Shown: positions 44,920-55,425 of the stretch, one piece after another
Layout of the letters: every line of letters starts with the position of its first letter
How positions within the stretch are numbered: position 1 is the first letter of the stretch
From: Coix lacryma-jobi var. lacryma-jobi
Lineage: Eukaryota; Streptophyta; Magnoliopsida; Poales; Poaceae
Assembly: GCA_009763385.1 (NCBI GenBank)
Contig: CM019827.1
Span: forward strand, 114,851,204 to 114,915,203
Direction of reading: 5' to 3'
Length of the DNA stretch: 64,000 bases
Program-made: the position numbers and the translations under genes
The notes under the pieces: generated by a model
What the model was told of the DNA's origin: nothing
The model's database searches: none
The model's input: only the letters and a program-made list of their open reading frames with translations

Positions 44920-47900
44920 TCACCTTTTGACAAAGTTACTTAGATCAAGCACATTAAGCTCACTTCGCAATCTACAAAGAGTGTTTTCATCTAGGGGTTT
45001 TATGAAGATATCCGCCAATTGATCTTCGGTTCTAACTCCCTCTAAGGTTATGTCTTTCTTTGAAACATGGTCTCTAAGAAAGTGATGGCGAATATCTATG
45101 TGCTTGGTGCGAGAGTGTTGAACCGGGTTGTTAGCAAGCTTAACCGCGCTCTCATTGTCACACAACAAAGGTACCCTTTCTAGAACTACACCATAGTCTA
45201 AAAGGGTTTGATTCATGTAAAGGATCTGTGCACAACAAGCACCCACGGCTATGTATTCTGCCTCGGCGGTAGACAAGGCTACACTATTTTGCTTTTTCGA
45301 ACTCCATGAAACTAGTGATCTCCCAAGCAAATGGCACCCTCCGGATGTGCTTTTTCTATCTACTTTGCAACCCGCGTAATCCGAATCAGAATACCCAACG
45401 AGTTGGAAGTTAGCTCCTTTGGGATACCAAAGGCCAATGCTTGGGGGTGTGCTTTAGGTACCTAAGGATTCTCTTCACCGCTATGAGATGTGATTCCCTA
45501 GGATCGGCTTGAAAGCGAGCACACATACACACACTAAACATGATGTCGGGCCTAGATGCGGTCAAATATAACAAGCTACCAATCATAGAATGGTAGAGAG
45601 TTTGATCAACCGAGTTACCTCCCACATCTCGGTCGAGATGTCTGTTTGTTGGCATTGGAGTCTTGATAGGCTTGCAATCATCCATGTTGAAGCGCTTGAG
45701 GAGGTCTTTTGTATACTTGTCTTGAGATATGAAAGTCCCCTCCTTCAATTGCTTGACTTGGAAGCCTAGGAAGAATGTGAGTTCGCCAATCATGGACATT
45801 TCGAACTCCTTTGACATCAAGTCACCAAATTCCTTGCAATAGGCTTCATTTGATGACCCGTAGATGATATCATCGACGTAGACTTGACAAATGAAGATCT
45901 CTCCATCAAGCTTCTTGGTGAATAGTGTGGTGTCGACCTTCCCAATGTTGAAGCCCTTCTCAATGAGGAAGTCCCGGAGGCGCTCGTACCATGCTCTTGG
46001 GGCTTGCTTGAGCCCATATAGCGCCTTGGACAACCTATAAACATGATTAGGATATCTAGGGTCTTCAAACCCGGGAGGTTGATCAACATAGACTAGTTCA
46101 TTTATGAAGCCATTTAAAAAATGCACTTTTCACATCCATTTGATATAATTTAATGTCATGATGTGATGCATATGCAAGGAGGATACGAATGGCTTCTAGT
46201 CTTGCAACCGGTGCAAAGGTCTCTCCAAAATCCAATCCTTCAACTTGAGAGAACCCCTTTGCTACTAGCCTTGCCTTGTTTCTAACAACCTTGCCTTGAT
46301 CATCTTGCTTGTTTCTAAACACCCATTTTGTTCCAATGACTCTTGCGCCTTTGGGTCGCTCTTCAAGTGTCCAAACTTGGTTGCGGGTGAAGTTGTTTAA
46401 TTCTTCATGCATAGCATTCACCCAATCCGGATCACCTAGAGCTTCATCTACAATGGTAGGCTCAATAAGAGAAACAAAGGAGTGATGTTCAATAAATAGA
46501 GCAAGTTTTTGAGATCGAGTCATTACACCCCTTGTTGGACTCCCTATGATGAGATCTTGAGGATGAGCTTGTAGAAGAGGAGTAGTCCTTTGATGAACCA
46601 CTTGAGGGGCCGCTTGAGGAGCATCAACATCTTGAGCTTGTACCACCATTTGATCATGGGAGACATGAGTATCTTCAAATGGTTCTCTCCCATTTTTATC
46701 ATCTTGTGGTACATTGGATGAGGATGGCTTGTCAATGACTTGCACATCATCATCATCATCTTTAGGCTTGATGGCTCCAATCGGCATGTTCTTCATTGCT
46801 TCCCTCAATGGTTCATCACCTACATCATCAAGATTTTCATGCTCTCCTTGAGAGCCATTAGATTCATCGAATTCCACATCATATGTTTCTTCTACCATCC
46901 CGGTGGCATGGTTGAATACTCGATATGCTTTGGACTTCAATGAGTAACCAACAAGAAAACCAATATCACATCGGCGTTGGAACTTCCCTAGGTGTTGGCG
47001 CTTCTTGTATATGTAGCATTTGCACCCAAACACTCTAAAGAATGATATATCCGACTTCTTGTTGTTGAGTAGCTCATAGGGGGGTCTTGCCAAGGAGACG
47101 ATGGGGGAACAACTGGTTTGATGCATAGCAAGCAGTGTTGATTGCTTCCGCCCAAAATCTTTCTGATGTAGTGTACTCATCTAACATTGTCCTTGCTAGG
47201 GTGATTAGTGTCCAGTTCTTCCTCTCAACTACCTCATTTTGTTGCGGTGTATAAGTTGCGGAGACTTCATGCTTGATCCCAACTTCATCACAATATTCTT
47301 CAATGTGGGTGTTGTCAAATTCCCTTCCATTATCACTTCTAATTTTCTTGATCTTCAAGTCAAATTCATTTTGAGCTCTCTTGGCAAACTTCTTGAATGA
47401 AGGAGTTGCTTCGGATTTGTCATGAAGAAAGAATACCCAAGTGTATCTAGAATAGTCATCAACAATCACTAGGCAATAGAGATTTCCACCCAAGCTAGCA
47501 TATGTTGTTGGCCCAAATAGATCCATGTGAAGTAGCTCTAACTCTCTTGATGTTGATACAAAGGCTTTGGTTGGATGAGTATTTGCAACTTGCTTGCCAG
47601 CTTGACATGCACTACACAATTTGTCCTTCTCAAATTTGACATCCTTCAAGCCTCTAACCAAATCCTTCTTCAATAGCTTGTTGAGAGTGTTCATTCCCAC
47701 ATGAGCCAATCTCCTATGCCATAGCCAACCAAGTGATTGCTTAGTGAACAAACATGTCTTCAAGTTAGCATCTTCGGAGGAGAAATCCACTAGATAGAGA
47801 TTGTTGTATCTAAAGCCTTTGAATATCACTTGTGTATCATCTTTCTTGGTCACAACCACTTCTTTGTTGGTGAACAAACATTGAAAGCCAAGATCACATA

Positions 47901-48147
47901 GTTGCCCAACGGATAGTAAGTTGAAGCTCAATTGTGCAACAAGAAGCACATTGGAGATGGTATGATCATTTGATATTGCCACTTTGCCCAATCCCTTGAC
48001 ATTGCCCTTTGAGTTGTCACCAAATGTAATCTTTTCTTGGTCATCGACATTCTCTTCTAGTGAGGTGAACATCCGGGGATCACCGGTCATATGTTGAGTG
48101 CAACCACTATCAATCACCCAATGAGATCCACCGGTCTTGTAGTTCAC
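44920..48147 (-). pseudogene. Copia pol: protease, integrase, reverse transcriptase, RNase H; frameshifted
   Basis: The order is Copia type. The protease is seen in HWVIDSGCTQHMTG. The integrase has its HHCC zinc region (HRRLAHVG...CSACQ) and D-D-E core (MDLFGP, IRSDNG, VVERKN). The reverse transcriptase has KWVFRNK, QMDVKSAF and YVDD. RNase H is seen in LSTAEAEYIA and TKHIDIRHH. Frames change near 47080-47180, near 46100-46126 (in the AFLNG segment, at a run of A/T) and near 45410-45440. In the integrase the usual QQNGVVERKNRT reads QQNEVVERKNWT. It is not functional as it stands. Confidence 0.85.
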
Positions 48148-48163
48148 CTACACACACAAGAAA

Positions 48164-49079
48164 TCAAGCTTGAGCTTTTGGGACCCAAACTTGTTGAGGT
48201 CCCTTAACCTTCTCAACTAGTGACTTTGCAACCCATATTTGCTTTGGCCTATTCTTGTTAGGAGGCCCCATGAACATGACTTTCATCTTGCCACTAGAGT
48301 CTTGTCTAAGCATGTAGTGAGCATTGAAAGCAAAGGGCCTAGCATGCTTGGGCAAGGGTGTGGGTTTTGGCTCTTCACAATCATGAGCAAAATGACCTTC
48401 TTTTCCACACTTATATCATCTTCCAATCTTCTTCTTCTTTGGCTTAGTGATGCTCTTGCGTTGCTTCATCTTCTCTTCAAGGAAGCCAATGCCATTTCTA
48501 TTTGTCTTCATAACGGTGTTCATGAGTAGCTCACTTTGAAGACATTGACCCTTGGTGAATTTCTTCAATCCGGTGGTAAGATGCTCCTTCTCTTTCTTGA
48601 GCTTGTCATTCTCTTGTTGGAGCTCTAATTGAGATGGTGTCATTTTGTAATCCCTCTCCATCTTCAATCTCTTGTTTTCTTCTTTTAGCATATCTAGCTC
48701 AAGTGACATGCTATAGTCATCATCATGAGTCTCAATAGTGACTTGCTTTGTGGTTGCAAGCTTCTCTAGATCACTCTTGAGCTTTGCATTCTCACTCTTG
48801 ATCTTGATGTAGTCATCATAGTGATCGGCCACAACCACTTTCTTGCCCTTGCCACTAGCTCTTTGCTCATCATGCTCACTAGCCAAGTCCTCACAAGATG
48901 TTGCTATGTCACACTTAACAATAAGGTTAGGAGCATCATGTGTTTCATGACAAACCATATCATAAGCAACACTAAGTGTATCATGATCTACTTTGACTTG
49001 AGTGTACTTTTCTTTGAGCGAAGTATAACTAGTGGTAAGATCACTATGCATCTTATCAAGTTTTTAATTTTTAGCTTTG
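48164..49079 (-). pseudogene. Copia gag, C-terminal part
   Basis: The frame continues from 52325 after removal of the solo LTR at 49085-52319. It is a coiled-coil-rich region (SELKSD, KEENKRLKMERD, LQQENDKLKKEKEHL) followed by a second zinc knuckle. There the first cysteine codon has become TGA near 48416, leaving YKCGKEGHFAHDC. The tail after it is rich in Lys and Pro. Confidence 0.75.
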
Positions 49080-49221
49080 AGCTCTGTTGACACTGGTTAT
49101 CTATTAAAATTAAAGGATAAATAAATATGAAAAGGGCATGAATTCAGTCACCAACAAAGGTTTAGGGTTTTAATTGACAATATTCCACGAGTTTTGGTGA
49201 ATTGTGATTCTGCAGGGACTA

Positions 49222-51146
49222 TGAAGGACCGAAAAGCAACCAGGAAGCGACCAGAGGGGGGGGGGGGTGAATGGGAGCTTCAAATTTTCCTTTTGGAAAC
49301 TTGTTGCTTCTGTCCCGAAACTCAACCCCAAGAACAAACCCTAGACCTCGTAAGTGTCCTCGACCCTAGATGTAGGGTGGATGCTTCCATGAAGCACAAC
49401 GAGACACTCTACGGCTTTAGAAACTCAACGCAAAAGGTGGAAACCAAATCCAACAACGAGCGAGCAGACTGCGAACGTGACAGCGCGAAACAATACTGAC
49501 CGGACTCTGGCCTGCGTCCGGTCAGGAAGCACCGGACGCGTCCGGTCGAACGAAACCGGATTTCGGAGCTCTCTGAGTTGGACCGGACTCACAGAGTCAG
49601 AGCGTCCGGTCGCAACACTAAGCGTCCGGTCTACTCAAAAATGCAGGTGAACAGTAACCACAGTGCGTCCGGTCATACCCTGAAGCCAGCGTCCGGTCAA
49701 GTCACGAAACAGGCCAAGCTGAGCCTTCAACGACCGGACTCACAGGGAGCGTCCGGTCGATGAACAGTCGGCGTCCGGTCACCCTGCGTTTCTACTGTTC
49801 GTCCACCGATTCCACTCGATCTCACCCAAAACGAATCCTCTAGGGATCAAACTTGGTGAGAGGAGTCACAAGGAGAATAGTGAGCTATCTCTAAGAGATC
49901 ATGGCTCGAACCTATTTCCAAAACAGTGAATCGAAGAAATTCGGGGGAAGGGAGAAAAGCTTGACCCGAAACTAAAATCGATCGATCTCCTAGACCGTGA
50001 GGTTAGAGGTGAATTCCTTCGGTGGAAAGAAGTGCCTCACGATCTAGAACAACTTGGTTCAAACGGATTTGCAAAAGATGAACCGAGCAAAGAGATCAAG
50101 CGACGGGAAAAATGTGGAGAAAAGGATTCCGCGAAGAACACGAACGAAACGCGAATCACAACCACGAGATTGCAACCGTGTGGCTACCACACGCTACAAC
50201 AGTGAGGTTAAGGCCTCACTTCCTCAAAATCTCATGAACATAGAGGTATTGTTCTCTTCTCTGTGGATCTCAGGTTCGCTACAGCAGGGGAGAGGAAGAG
50301 CAGGAAACCCTAGACACAAAGAGCAAAATGACTGAGATAGTTGGGGAGGAGGGTGTCTCCCCCTACTTAACCTATTCCTAATTCCTACTCTATTCCTATT
50401 CTACCCCTCTCTACTTACAGAGCGAACCAGCTAAACCCTAAGGTTATTCTGGACCAACTCGGTGGTAGGTAGATCCGACGGCCACGCCCGCACAACTCGT
50501 AGCGTTGCCTCAACGCAACCTCCCGATTGCCGCCACGTGCTGCCACCGCTCCGCATCCTTCTCCTGGACGTCGCACCCCCGGTTTTAAGGCCCAAACTGG
50601 GAAACCAGCCTTCACAGCCAACCCCCGGTTTTGAGGCCCAAACCGGGAAACCAGCCCACCAGCATCTGAGTTTTGAGGCCCAAACTCAGCAAACCCACAA
50701 CGCCCAGGTTTTGAGGCCCAAACCTGGAAACCGTCCTCAGCCCGAGTTTTGTGGCCAAACTCGGAAACCCTCAGCACCCAGGTTTTGAGGCCCAAACCTG
50801 GAAACCGTCCACCCGATGGTTTTTCTCTGGCTCTACCACCAAACCGACGTCGTAGAGGGGATGCACCTCAGGCAACACATGACCGCAAGTCTTCGCTCGT
50901 CGCTGTCCCAGGCTGCCAGCCACCACAGCTGATCCTCGGGCCACCGATCCCTCAGTCCAAGCCTCACATCCGCCCTTCGCCACTCTCGGTCCATCGGCAC
51001 GGCACGTCTCTACTTGACCTTCACCTTGCCTCTGATCACTGTATCCGTGCTCGACACCTGCACAACACAAGCCAAAGAACATGCGCATCATTCTAGTTGA
51101 CAATCACTCATCACTCAGAGACTCGGCATACACCCATGTATCCGCA
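49222..51146 (-). mobile_element. Solo LTR nested in the solo LTR (same family as 1-1613)
   Basis: On the minus strand it runs from TGCGGATACATGG to GGTCCTTCA, with an exact GACTA duplication (49217-49221, 51147-51151). It has the GGTTTTGAGGCCCAAACC units (50575-50815) seen at 1010-1250, and a run of G after 49256 followed by GTGAATGGG. It contains an island of GCGTCCGGTC words (49498-49790). Confidence 0.9.
49498..49790. repeat. Island of GACCGGACGC/GCGTCCGGTC words
   Basis: About ten copies occur in both orientations, including CACCGGACGCGTCCGGTCG. It takes the place of the GGACTGTCCG island in the related LTR at 1-1613. Confidence 0.8.
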
Positions 51147-51428
51147 GACTAAACCAGGAAACCAGCACTGATTGCTTCCCCTAGAAGGAAACCGACGCGA
51201 GATAACGCAATCGGCACGTCAGGAATATTCTAGAAGACTCCAGAGGACACAAGAAGACACCAGGAGGTCGACCACCACGAGAGGATGACAGGTGGGACCG
51301 ACCGGTCGGTCTCCCCCCGGGCCCGCTGGCTTCCGTCTTCTGCAAGCTTCCTCCACCGAACCCTAAGACTCATCTCCACCGTCCCTGAAGTCGGTTTGAT
51401 CTAACGGTCGCGGTTGATCCCTCAGGGC

Positions 51429-51435
51429 TATATAA
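51429..51435 (+). promoter_or_regulatory. LTR TATA box, conserved in two copies
   Basis: TATATAA sits within CAGGGCTATATAA, matching 56949-56955 in the related LTR. Both are followed by CAGACCC and a leader. Confidence 0.65.
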
Positions 51436-52324
51436 GCAGACCCAGAGCCCCCTCTCCAGGCATCTCCATCTTCATTATTCATCTCCACATCAGAAACTAG
51501 GGTTCCAATGTAGAAGTAGAGGTCCCTCTAGATGAATCTCTTCTAGTTCATCTAGAATTAGATCTAGTTCATCTAGTTGTAATCAAGAGCCAGCTATCAA
51601 GTAGAAGACTAGATACCCCTCTAGTAGTATTAGAACCTAGCCTTATTCTAGAACTAGAAGAGAGAGAGAGAGAGGAAGAGATCAAGGAGAAGCTCTGGCC
51701 TGTCGGATCAACTTCTTCATCTTGTACCTGTGGATTCAAGTTCTTCATCGACTTGCTTCAACGATTGTTTTGGTAATCAATGTCTATATTTAAGTTTGAG
51801 CTATTGTTCTTATTATTCTTAAGGTTTATGACTCTCTTTTGAGTACTCTAATTCTAGTCGCTCTAGAGTTAGAGTAGTTGGATAGTGTAAGCGTGGTGCT
51901 TAGACTTGATAGCTCATGTTTGCCTCCTATAACGCCGGTAGTAGTGGTAGTTCGCAAGGGTGACTCTTATAGCCTTGTTGATTCTTCTATAGTCCACTTA
52001 CCCGTGTGTAGGCTCGGTAGGATTATACATTTGCATAAAAGACTCATACTCTGTTTGTGATCTTTTATGGCAACTTCTCCACTAAGAATAATATAAACAT
52101 ATCACTCTTAAGTTGGATTTAGATAGCCTTAGTGATCCCCTCTATGCTTCTAGATTCTCCGTCCTTGTTAGCTACTCAGGGGATAGAATTTAAGACTTAA
52201 CACTATCCGTTCCTTTGGGTTCGATATTAAAACTGGGTTACTCTGGTGAAGTGCTACATCGGTAGATCTTATCTGTGCGCTTGCGGATAAAGTAGAGTGT
52301 GCGTTAATTTATACCAACAAGCTC

Positions 52325-53797
52325 CTTGTTAGAGGACTTGAGCTCCTTGACAGATGATGACATAGTAGCAAGTTCATCTTTTAGCTCATCACTAGCATGT
52401 ATAGCATGATCATACTTCTCAACAAGAGATTCATTTTCATCAACAAGCTTTTCATTTTTAGCTCTAGTCTTTCTTATGATTTTAGAGTAGTTGTTTAGCA
52501 ATTTAACAAGCTCATCATAAGAGGGTGCCTCCAATTCACCATCACTATCACTATCACTAGAGTCATCATCGCTTTGTACCTTTCGATCACCTTTAGCCAT
52601 GAGGCATAAGTGTGTAGAGGATGACGGTGATTGTGGTGGTGGTGTAGAGGAGCCAATGACTAGAGCGGCCACCTTCTCCTTCTCATCATCACTATCTTCA
52701 TTTGATGAGCCACCGAAGGAGTCAATGTCGGTGAGCCAATCACCAACAATGTAAGCTTTACCACCTTTCTTGTGGTATTGCTTCTTCTTGCCATCCTTCT
52801 TCTTGTAGGGCTTCTCATTCTTCTTCTCATCTTCACTTGATGAATAATATTTCTTACCGTTGTTCTTGTTCTTGTAGTTGTCCTTCTTGGGCTTGGTACA
52901 TTGATGAGCAAGATGGCCAAGCTCACCGCAATTGTAGCAATCCATTTCGGAGATTGGCCTTCTCTTGCTACTTGTGAAGAACTTCTTCTTTCTTGAGTCA
53001 AAATTGACTCCATTTTTGTGAAGCTTCTTCAACATCTTGGTGGTCTTCCTCACCATGAGAGCTATGTTGGAATCATCCTCTTCATCACTTGAGCTTTCAT
53101 GATGCACCTCAATAGCCTTGGACTTGCCCTTCTTATCATGGCTTGCTTTGAAGGCCAAGTCCTTCTTCTTGTCGGTGGAAGAGCCACTACTTGGTGTGAT
53201 GTGCATGTACATCTCATGCGCATTGATCTTTCCCAAGATTTGAGTTGGTGTAGCGGTGGAAAGATCGCCTTGATGTAGCACCGTCACAATGTGTCCATAT
53301 TTGTCAATTGGGAGGACACAAAGTATCTTCCTCACAACATCGGATGGTTGCATTTGTGTGAGGCCAAGTCCATTGAGTTCTTCTATAAGAACATTCAAGC
53401 GTGAGTACATTTCATTTGCACTTTCATTAGCATGCATATCAAAAGAATGAAGCTTTTGCATAACTAAATGATAGCGTTCCTCACGCTCACTCTTGGTTCC
53501 CTCATGGAGAGCATAAATGTTATCCCATAGATCATGGGCATTCTTGTGGTTTCAGACGCGGTTAAACACATCCTTGCAAATGCCTCTAAAAAGAATGTTT
53601 TTGGCTTTTGCCTTCCACTTCTCATTCTCTTCCTCATGTGGCGTGAGGCTAGTGCCCTCCTTCGGTTTGGGGAACCCGGTTATGGCGGCTTCGCGGCATC
53701 TAACATCAACCGCTTCTAGGTACGACTCCATACGGATTTTCCAATATGGAAAGTCGTCTCCCTCGAACATGGGAGGTGGTCCATCACCTCCAGACAT
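52325..53797 (-). pseudogene. Copia gag, N-terminal and middle part
   Basis: It starts MSGGDGPPPMFEGDDFPYWK, the usual start of SIRE-like gag with a UBN2-type domain. An in-frame TGA lies near 53549-53551 (in NRV-stop-NHKNAHDLW). The capsid-like part is followed by the zinc knuckle CYNCGELGHLAHQC, Lys-rich and Asp/Ser-rich segments, then a coiled coil that is cut by the solo LTR at 52320. Confidence 0.8.
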
Positions 53798-53837
53798 CTT
53801 AACTCTAGGTGGTTAAGCCTAAATCGAGAGCACGAGG

Positions 53838-53849
53838 CTCCGATACCAA
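53838..53849 (-). other. Primer-binding site of the Copia element (initiator tRNA-Met type)
   Basis: TGGTATCGGAGC on the minus strand lies next to the 5' LTR. It differs by one base from the usual TGGTATCAGAGC. Confidence 0.8.
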
Positions 53850-53850
53850 T

Positions 53851-55425
53851 TGAAAGGATCAAGATGCCTAAGAGGGGGGGTGAATTGGGCTTTTCTAAAA
53901 CTTTAGCAAGAATTAAAACCTATTAAGCCCAATTAACCCCCTTGTGCCTAGAAGTGTGTTTCTCTCTATTCTACCACACAAAAGACCAAGTCTATGCCAC
54001 TCCTACTCTAGCAAAGCAATTCAATAGAGAATGAACAACAAGTGTAATGCGGAATTGAATTGCTTGAAAGTAAATGCGTAAGTAAGGGAGTAGAGACGAC
54101 AAGACGATCTTTTTGCCGAGGTATCGAGGTATCGGCACACCCCCCTAGTCCTCGTTGGAGCACCCGCGCAAGGGTATCGCTCCCCCTTGATCCGCGCAAG
54201 GATCAAGTGCTCACTATGAGCTGATTCTTCATCGCTCCGGCCTGGTGATTCGCTCACTACTGGTCACAAGCTTGCTTGGGTCATCCACAATGCCACCGGA
54301 TGCTCTCCAAGCTTCATGATCACCACCAAGCCGTCTAGGTGATGCCGATCACCAAGAGTAACAAGCTAGAACTCTCACTTGACCAAGACAAGGGCCAAAG
54401 AGATGGATGGATGCACACTTGCTACTCAATTCTCACTAGGAGGTCACTAATTCTCTCGATTAGCAATTCACTCAACCTCACTAGGGCTCTTGCACTATCT
54501 CACACTCACAATGTGTCTCTCAGCAGATGGAAATGGCAAGAACACTCTAATGGATGAGGACGAGCAGTATACATACTCCCCCAACCGGTCATCCAAAATA
54601 ACACCGAACAGGGCTCACTGCGGGGGCATCAGACGCTCTGATGCTAGGCATCAGATGCGCCGATGACCTCAACCAACGGTCGACTGTACCCTCTTGTCAG
54701 ACCTGTTAAAGGAGCATCGGACGCTGGGCAGCGTTCGATGCCACCACATCGGACACGTCCGATGTGGATTTACCCTCTCTAGAACCTCTCTGCATGGACA
54801 TCGGACGCTGGCCCTCGGCGTCCGATGCCAGCGTCCGATGCAACCTCCAGTTCACGCGCACATGAACAGTGGCACGGGCGCGTCCGATGTGGCAACATCG
54901 GCACGTCCGATGCCACGCACCAGACTGAACCCAAGTCTGAGTGAGCATCGGACGCGTCCAATGCCCACCAGGCCAGCGTCTGATGCCCTTTTCAAGGGCA
55001 AAACCAACTCGGATCGGGACGCGGCCTTAACGACTTTTCATCCTCACGACATAAGGCATCTCTCTGAGCTACCTAGGGCTATAAAATAACAAGTGTGCAC
55101 CACACCTACCTCAATAGACTCATCTAAGTCAAGCTACTGATTCACGCTCCCCTTTATAGTACGGCCAAAGGAAAAACAAAGACCTAAGACTACCTAAGTG
55201 TCCTCCAACACCATATGACACTTAGCCTAGTCTACCACCATCTTCGTCGTCCGTCCTTTGAAAACCGAAACGATATCCATCGCCAGGGGATATGAACTCC
55301 ATATGCTCGTATCGTCGCCATTACCGTGACCTAACTCAATCCTGTTTCTGCAAAACACATGTTAGTCACAGTAATCTTGTGTTTCATCCAATCACCGAAA
55401 CCCACTAGGGGCCAAGATGCGTTCA
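53851..55425 (-). mobile_element. 5' LTR of the Copia element
   Basis: Same family as 28324-29899 and 1575 bp long, but with many substitutions and small indels between the two. It carries a CATCGGACGC island at 54610-54980, just upstream (in element direction) of the promoter segment near 54560. Confidence 0.85.
54610..54980. repeat. Island of CATCGGACGC/GCGTCCGATG words in the right LTR
   Basis: Same words and arrangement as 29095-29465. Confidence 0.85.

Larger units (their letters stand above)
49085..52319 (+). mobile_element. Solo LTR of the TGTTGACA family inside Copia gag
   Basis: The ends TGTTGACACTGG and TATACCAACA lie within an exact AGCTC duplication (49080-49084, 52320-52324). 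Without the nested insert at 49222-51146 it is about 1.3 kb. It lines up along its length with the LTR at 56538-58056; both share CACGAGTTTTGGTGA, GATTGCTTCCCC/CATTGCTTCCCC, GGGACCGACCGGTC, GGGCTATATAA and CTGTGCGCTTGCGGATAAA. No primer site or internal sequence remains, so it is a product of LTR-LTR recombination. Confidence 0.87.
28324..55425 (-). mobile_element. SIRE/Maximus-like Copia retrotransposon with three nested insertions
   Basis: Two LTRs of about 1575 bp bound a minus-strand element with primer site, gag, protease, integrase, reverse transcriptase, RNase H, an extra ORF after pol, and polypurine tract in Copia order. Removing the insertions at 30862-33265, 34522-42495 and 49085-52319 leaves about 13.5 kb. 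The coding region has stops and frameshifts and is dead. The flanks (GTCGG left, ACCAC right) do not match as a target duplication, and the two LTRs differ visibly throughout. The present ends may therefore come from recombination between two copies. Confidence 0.85.
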
